The notes under the pieces were generated by a model, which had not been told where the DNA came from, did no database searches, and was given only the letters and a program-made list of their open reading frames with translations. This document shows positions 7,064-10,496 of a DNA stretch of 10,496 bases, piece by piece (within the stretch, counting starts at the first letter, position 1; each line of letters starts with the position of its first letter). Position numbers and translations under genes: made by a program. The DNA is from an uncultured Armatimonadota bacterium (GTDB lineage Bacteria > Armatimonadota > UBA5829 > DTJY01): contig CALNCU010000174.1 in assembly GCA_937875395.1 (NCBI GenBank), forward strand, positions 1 to 10,496. The letters are read 5' to 3'.

Positions 7064-7485
7064 TGGTTCCTCGCTTTTTTAGTCTCATGTTTGCCAAAAA
7101 GGAGAAGCGCTGCAACAATAAGTATAAGCCCTATGCCTTGCTTTATGCTGGGCATCTCTTTCCAGATGAAGATGGATGCCAGTATGGGAAAGGCCACGGA
7201 GAGGCTGATAATAGTCCAGGATGCAGAGAGTTGGCCGTATTTCATATGCTGAAAGAAGGCTAGCGTGGCAAAGAAGAATAGAAGGCCGGCGGCAAACCCA
7301 AGTCCAATGGCAAGGGGGCTAAAAGCAAGATGGCGTTTGGTGAGTACAATGATGATAACGGTGATAAGAGAGCCTGTGTAAAGCCATACATTCACTACGC
7401 CGGGGGTACATTTTTTAACTGCAGCCAGCTTGTAGCAGGAGGCAAAGATAGAACCAAATACTATGGAAAGAATTAGATATATCAA
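7060..7485 (-). CDS. Half-size EamA/DMT transporter subunit, first gene of the pair, TTG start
   Basis: Membrane protein of 141 aa with about five hydrophobic segments (roughly 2-22, 31-49, 56-78, 85-109 and 113-132) and a basic C-terminal tail. The WKEMPSIKQGIGLILIV segment is the usual EamA ending. The start must be TTG (7483-7485): an in-frame TGA sits at 7501-7503, no ATG or GTG lies between, and the next in-frame Met is deep inside the protein. A weak GCAGG lies just before it. The gene overlaps its partner by 4 bp and has a promoter at 7509-7537. Together the two genes equal one ten-helix EamA transporter, split in two. Confidence 0.85.
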   Translation of the reverse strand: MIYLILSIVFGSIFASCYKLAAVKKCTPGVVNVWLYTGSLITVIIIVLTKRHLAFSPLAIGLGFAAGLLFFFATLAFFQHMKYGQLSASWTIISLSVAFPILASIFIWKEMPSIKQGIGLILIVAALLLFGKHETKKARNQ

Positions 7486-7508
7486 CCTGCAGCCTGCCTT
7501 TCAAGCAT

Positions 7509-7537
7509 ATTATACACGCACATTTCTCAAAACACAA
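7509..7537 (-). promoter_or_regulatory. Promoter of the transporter pair
   Basis: Minus-strand TATAAT (7509-7514) with TTGTGT (7532-7537) 17 nt upstream. The -10 is perfect and the -35 weak. The start point would be about 15-20 nt before the TTG codon, giving a very short leader. It stands back to back with the tRNA promoter. Confidence 0.6.
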
Positions 7538-7550
7538 TGAATATTAGGCA

Positions 7551-7579
7551 TTGCATATCAAAATGAAATGTAGTATAAT
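7551..7579 (+). promoter_or_regulatory. Promoter of the tRNA-Ala gene
   Basis: TTGCAT (7551-7556) and TATAAT (7574-7579) with a 17-nt spacer. The predicted start near 7586 leaves about 10 nt of 5' leader before the tRNA. Its -35 lies 13 bp from the -35 of the divergent transporter promoter. Confidence 0.8.
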
Positions 7580-7596
7580 AACGGCGCGTAAGAAAT

Positions 7597-7671
7597 GGGG
7601 CTGTAGCTCAGTGGGAGAGCGCTTCCTTGGCATGGAAGAGGCCGTGGGTTCGACTCCCATCAGCTCCACCA
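7597..7671 (+). tRNA. tRNA-Ala (anticodon GGC)
   Basis: Complete 75-nt cloverleaf. The acceptor stem is GGGGCTG with CAGCTCC (one G-T wobble), the D arm GCTC/GAGC, the anticodon stem CTTCC/GGAAG around loop TTGGCAT, and the T arm GTGGG-TTCGACT-CCCAT. The anticodon GGC at 7629-7631 reads GCC and GCU alanine codons. CCA is encoded at the 3' end (7669-7671). The gene stands alone with its own promoter and terminator. Confidence 0.97.
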
Positions 7672-7689
7672 AAATATATGGTACAGAAT

Positions 7690-7734
7690 AAGCCCGGAAT
7701 AACACTATATGTGGTATTTCCGGGCTTTTTCTTT
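7690..7734 (+). terminator. Intrinsic terminator of the tRNA-Ala unit
   Basis: Stem AAGCCCGGAA (7690-7699) with TTCCGGGCTT (7718-7727), extended inward by imperfect pairing of AACAC with GTGGT, then TTTCTTTAA. It lies 18 nt after the tRNA CCA end. The opposite strand lacks a solid T-run, so it would be a poor terminator for the convergent GH42 gene. Confidence 0.9.
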
Positions 7735-7827
7735 AATCTCCCCGAATGGGCTTTTTGATTTTTGCTACTGTTAGACCAAATGGCGCATTTAGATTTCCAA
7801 ATGCAGCTATAGCACCTTGGTTTTATC

Positions 7828-9909
7828 CTATATTCTGCCTATCCATATGCCATTTGCTTGTAAGGTTATAAGATTATCTTTTAGTTGAGCCTTGTGGCTT
7901 GCCCATGTATCTTGGATATTGCAATCAAGATTACAGTATGCGGGGAAATCATTAAGGTTGTATACAAATAAAACCTCTTCTCCATCGGGCGTAATCAGCC
8001 TTCGGTGCCAGACACCCTTCTGGGCTAACGGAGATAGTCCTGCCGAATCTGCAAGTATTTTTGTAAGGGCATCCGCTCCGGGGTAGTTCCAGGTGCCGTC
8101 ATGACTCAGTGAAATGCCGCATCCCAGAGTATATACATGTCCCTGTCCAAGCCTGCGGTGCACGGCGGCTGCAGAACCATCCGTCCAACGGGCTATAACC
8201 TTGCAATCCATGGGTTGCAGAACTACCTTCCAGCCTTTCGCCTTAACATCTGTGCTGTTATAGAAGCTTACCTGCAGGGATTCAGTATCAATAGTTGTAC
8301 GGCTTGCTTCACGGCAACCAAGCAGGTGCGCATAGCTGCCGGATGGCCTTTGCGGTGATACCCATGTGTTCTTATCCCGGCAGGCAAAGGGGTACTCTAT
8401 AACCAGCACGCCTCCGCCGGATACAAAATTATGCAACCATTCCAGATATTCCGGCTGAAGCATCTCTGCGCCCGCTATATGCAGGACTTTGTAGCATGAA
8501 ATGTCATCGCCCGGTACTACAAAATCGGTGGTGAACCCGGATTGAAGATAGAGAGCATGTGCATTGCGGAGGGCTGTTTTATAGGGATAGCTGGTGTTTA
8601 TATCTTCTTGCATGGCATTTAGATTTTGCATCAGCTCTATGCGAGAGAGGATATCTGATTCACGGCTGTATAACATGGCTATGGGCGAGTTTAGCCGACG
8701 GGCCTGGGAGAAGGCTATGCTTTTATCCCTCAAGATATCTGCAATCTCATCGGCTACCATGCTTCGCTCATTGGATGTTCCATCTATCTCACGCAGCCCG
8801 TATCCGTTGGTCTCGTTGCCCAGGCGTTCTGATCTGTATTGCCAGTAAGTGAACCCCCTGGCGCCGCCGGATATGGCCATCCAGATCATCTGCCTAAGTT
8901 TGTTTGGCTCTGGCGGCGGGCACCAGTTTCCGTGGTTGGGGTAGAACTCATGACACCACCAGTTGCCGTCCACCCGGCGCAGCCAGTCTGCTATAAACTC
9001 CGGGCCTGCCCATTCAATCGGCCCGTGGGGATGCAGGTTTACGGGCAGGGATGTTCCATAAAAATCAACGTTATGCGCTGTGAGCAAATCATCGCTGGAA
9101 TCGCAGGCTGCATCCTGAATCACTGAGCATGCTCCAACATGGGCCATAATCCTGCGGCCGTCATCCGCCATTCTAATAGTATCTGCTACCCTTCCTACAT
9201 GTCCGGCGACGCTCTCTGCTGCCCATTGCCGCCAGAGGTACATCTCTGCGTAATCGCAGCCGGAATGCGGGGGGGATATGCTTGAGAAGGATGTCCATGC
9301 TTTGCCGAATTCATGGTTGAGCGCTTTTATGCAACCATAGCGTTTTGAGAGCCACTTTTGGTAGGATTCAACCGAATGCCGGCACATGCACTGGCCCAGG
9401 GGTCTGCTGCGCGGTTCGTTCCAGGCGTTATAGAGCCATAGCGAGTTTTGTGATTTGTATCTCTCAACAAGGTTTTCCACAAAATTGCACGCCGCATCCA
9501 TAACCATGGGATTATCAAAGCAGGGGAGCCATCCTCCCACATAGAATGCCCCGTGCGCAATAGGGCTGACGGGTATTCCGTGGAAGCCTATGCGTGTTCC
9601 ATTCAGTTCCGTATAGACCCAGTCCGGCGCCGTCTCCAGCATGGGTTTAAGGATTACTCTCAAACTGTATTTTGATGCTAACTCAAACAGCTTATCAATA
9701 TCGTCCCAGTCAAAAGCACCCCGTACTCGCTCATGCCATCGCCACTGCGGCCTGAGCTGGATATGCGTATACCCTGCACGTACTATATCAGATAGATCTG
9801 CTTCCCACTCGGCAGGAAGAGGCGTAGGCTGCCTGTAGTATTGGAGCCCGTATGGATAGAATGGCAAATCAATTACCGGCTTCACTGCATTGTTGATTCC
9901 ATCCGACAT
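7828..9909 (-). CDS. GH42-family beta-galactosidase-like glycoside hydrolase
   Basis: Protein of 693 aa without a signal peptide, so probably cytoplasmic, hydrolysing beta-galactosides or related oligosaccharides. A TIM barrel covers about 20-390, a Rossmann-like trimerisation domain about 400-610, and a small beta domain ends the protein, which is the GH42 layout and length. The acid/base is E165 in NAWNEPRSR and the nucleophile E321 in WWCHEFYPNHGNW. A Cys site seen in GH42 enzymes is partly kept (C130, C174, C176), but the fourth position is Ser179 with His178 beside it. I chose ATG 9909 because AGGAGG lies 8 nt upstream; an earlier in-frame start at 9942 has no such site. No clear terminator or core promoter was found. 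The divergent AraC-type gene probably controls it. An exact substrate cannot be given. Confidence 0.93.
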   Translation of the reverse strand: MSDGINNAVKPVIDLPFYPYGLQYYRQPTPLPAEWEADLSDIVRAGYTHIQLRPQWRWHERVRGAFDWDDIDKLFELASKYSLRVILKPMLETAPDWVYTELNGTRIGFHGIPVSPIAHGAFYVGGWLPCFDNPMVMDAACNFVENLVERYKSQNSLWLYNAWNEPRSRPLGQCMCRHSVESYQKWLSKRYGCIKALNHEFGKAWTSFSSISPPHSGCDYAEMYLWRQWAAESVAGHVGRVADTIRMADDGRRIMAHVGACSVIQDAACDSSDDLLTAHNVDFYGTSLPVNLHPHGPIEWAGPEFIADWLRRVDGNWWCHEFYPNHGNWCPPPEPNKLRQMIWMAISGGARGFTYWQYRSERLGNETNGYGLREIDGTSNERSMVADEIADILRDKSIAFSQARRLNSPIAMLYSRESDILSRIELMQNLNAMQEDINTSYPYKTALRNAHALYLQSGFTTDFVVPGDDISCYKVLHIAGAEMLQPEYLEWLHNFVSGGGVLVIEYPFACRDKNTWVSPQRPSGSYAHLLGCREASRTTIDTESLQVSFYNSTDVKAKGWKVVLQPMDCKVIARWTDGSAAAVHRRLGQGHVYTLGCGISLSHDGTWNYPGADALTKILADSAGLSPLAQKGVWHRRLITPDGEEVLFVYNLNDFPAYCNLDCNIQDTWASHKAQLKDNLITLQANGIWIGRI

Positions 9910-9956
9910 GTTCAATTCCTCCTGAGTGTAGTACCTCACCAAATTAATTATGGGGG

Positions 9957-9995
9957 TGATACTTCGGTCGCAGAGCGAAGCACCGTTGCCGAAGG
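9957..9995. repeat. Palindromic repeat, copy 1
   Basis: TGATACTTCGGTCGCAGAG begins this copy and matches copy 2 with one substitution. CTTCGG (9962-9967) pairs with CCGAAG (9989-9994), and TCGC-AGA-GCGA (9968-9978) forms an inner hairpin. It lies in the 274-bp gap between the GH42 and AraC-type genes, in the probable 5' leader or promoter region of the GH42 gene. Confidence 0.7.
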
Positions 9996-10012
9996 GGCAT
10001 CAACTCCCTGGA

Positions 10013-10056
10013 TGATGCTTCGGTCGCAGAGTGCTTTAGCACGCCGCTGCCGAAGC
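10013..10056. repeat. Palindromic repeat, copy 2
   Basis: Second copy of the repeat, starting TGATGCTTCGGTCGCAGAG. GCTTCGG (10017-10023) pairs with CCGAAGC (10050-10056), with an inner hairpin GTGC-TTTA-GCAC (10031-10042). Both copies share the outer stem while the inner hairpin differs in sequence but not in position, which suggests that structure is kept. It could be a REP-like dispersed element or a tandem regulatory structure. Confidence 0.7.
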
Positions 10057-10133
10057 ACTGTTGGCCCAATAACACTTTTTTGGTGGAGTAGTAAAGCTAT
10101 ATATCTTTATATCATGCCGTTTGCTGCCTTGCC

Positions 10134-10162
10134 TTGACGATATAGTCAACTTTTAGTACTAT
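10134..10162 (+). promoter_or_regulatory. Promoter of the AraC-type regulator with overlapping inverted repeat
   Basis: TTGACG (10134-10139) and TACTAT (10157-10162) with a 17-nt spacer. The -35 is part of a perfect inverted repeat TTGAC-GATATA-GTCAA (10134-10149), and GTTTT-C-AAAAC (10163-10173) lies at the likely start point. Either could be a binding site for autoregulation (inference). Confidence 0.7.
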
Positions 10163-10183
10163 GTTTTCAAAACAAGGAGGCGT

Positions 10184-10496
10184 ATGGTGCATAATATAGA
10201 CGGCAAGAGCATATATGATCCCAATCTGCCCGTATGGGTCAAGCATATTGATAACCTGATTAATTATGATTATCACTCCCATAACTTTACGGAGATTGTT
10301 GTAGTTGCGCACGGTACGGGCGTCCATATAGTGAACGATCAGGAATCCCTCATAAGCCCGGGGGATATTTACATACTTCACGGAGACGTGGTGCATGCTT
10401 ATAAAGAGATAAGGGGGATGGAGCATTACAACATAATGTATAATCATGCTATTTTTCCGTTCCCCAAAGACTATCTGGAGATAATCCCGGGGTATA
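10184..10496 (+). CDS. AraC-family transcriptional regulator, N-terminal cupin domain (3' end cut off)
   Basis: Only the first 104 residues are inside the window. They form an AraC-type ligand-binding cupin: HSH at 31-33 within YDYHSHNFTEIVVV, a beta strand with GTGVHIVN (44-51), SPGDIYILHGDVVH (58-71), and EHYNIMYN further on. This pattern is typical of RhaS/RhaR/MelR-like sugar regulators, whose DNA-binding helix-turn-helix pair lies at the C-terminus and is not seen here. It is divergent to the GH42 gene and probably activates it when a sugar is present (inference). AAGGAGG at 10174-10180 is only 3 nt before the ATG, so the GTG at 10187, with 6 nt spacing, may be the real start. Confidence 0.85.
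   Translation, partial: MVHNIDGKSIYDPNLPVWVKHIDNLINYDYHSHNFTEIVVVAHGTGVHIVNDQESLISPGDIYILHGDVVHAYKEIRGMEHYNIMYNHAIFPFPKDYLEIIPGY

Noticed and set aside
7735..7827. Possible terminator for the GH42 gene: a 20-nt hairpin at 7785-7804 and a short CCC/GGG stem before a T-run at 7740-7756
   Set aside because: The 7785-7804 stem is 6 bp, AT-rich and lacks a T-run on the minus strand. The CCC/GGG stem is only 3 bp. Neither is convincing.
9957..10056. Start of a CRISPR array or a T-box leader
   Set aside because: Only two imperfect copies without uniform spacers, and no T-box consensus or aminoacyl-tRNA synthetase gene nearby.
10112..10447. Minus-strand open frame of 111 codons at the right edge
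   Set aside because: It is antisense to the AraC-type gene, which has a promoter, a ribosome binding site and a clear cupin pattern.

Overview
The window looks like a piece of chromosome from an anaerobic, fermentative, sugar-degrading bacterium. It carries [FeFe]-hydrogenase maturation genes, two glycoside hydrolases of different families, an amino-sugar deacetylase-like enzyme, small membrane transporter halves, a tRNA with bacterial promoter and intrinsic terminator, and consensus sigma-70-type promoters. Base composition is near 50% GC with frequent ATA codons. The phylum cannot be fixed from the sequence alone; the TM1266/HydG pair occurs in Firmicutes, Thermotogae and several other anaerobic lineages. 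I see no phage, insertion sequence or CRISPR signature.

Layout. (1) 1-1731, minus strand: an operon of a TM1266-type hydrogenase-system regulator and hydG, which runs off the left edge. It starts from a near-consensus promoter and has a structured leader of about 160 nt that ends in an intrinsic terminator just before the first ribosome binding site. (2) 1755-3749, minus: a secreted GHL10-type glycoside hydrolase-like protein with a C-terminal CBM9-like domain, driven by its own promoter. (3) 3763-4317, minus: a RimJ/RimL-type GNAT acetyltransferase. Its divergent intergenic region holds two nested inverted repeats. (4) 4444-6625, plus: a thioredoxin-reductase-like flavoprotein with a CPVC disulfide but no canonical NADPH motif, then a NagA-family amidohydrolase. 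(5) 6656-7537, minus: two overlapping genes, each encoding half of an EamA-type drug/metabolite transporter. (6) 7551-7734, plus: a complete tRNA-Ala(GGC) unit with promoter, tRNA with encoded CCA, and terminator. (7) 7828-9909, minus: a GH42 beta-galactosidase-like enzyme. (8) 9957-10056: two copies of a palindromic repeat. (9) 10134-10496, plus: promoter and N-terminal half of a divergent AraC-type regulator with a cupin sensing domain, truncated by the right edge.

How the parts may work together. The GH42 enzyme and the divergent AraC-type gene form a classic sugar-responsive pair, and the GHL10 protein is a second, exported carbohydrate-active enzyme. The NagA-like enzyme would feed deacetylated amino sugars or a related substrate into metabolism. 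Fermentation of these sugars fits with hydrogen production through the [FeFe] hydrogenase that HydG helps assemble. The most interesting signal is the hyd leader: it has alternative pairings that look like a terminator/antiterminator switch, so it is a candidate riboswitch or attenuator upstream of hydrogenase maturation genes.
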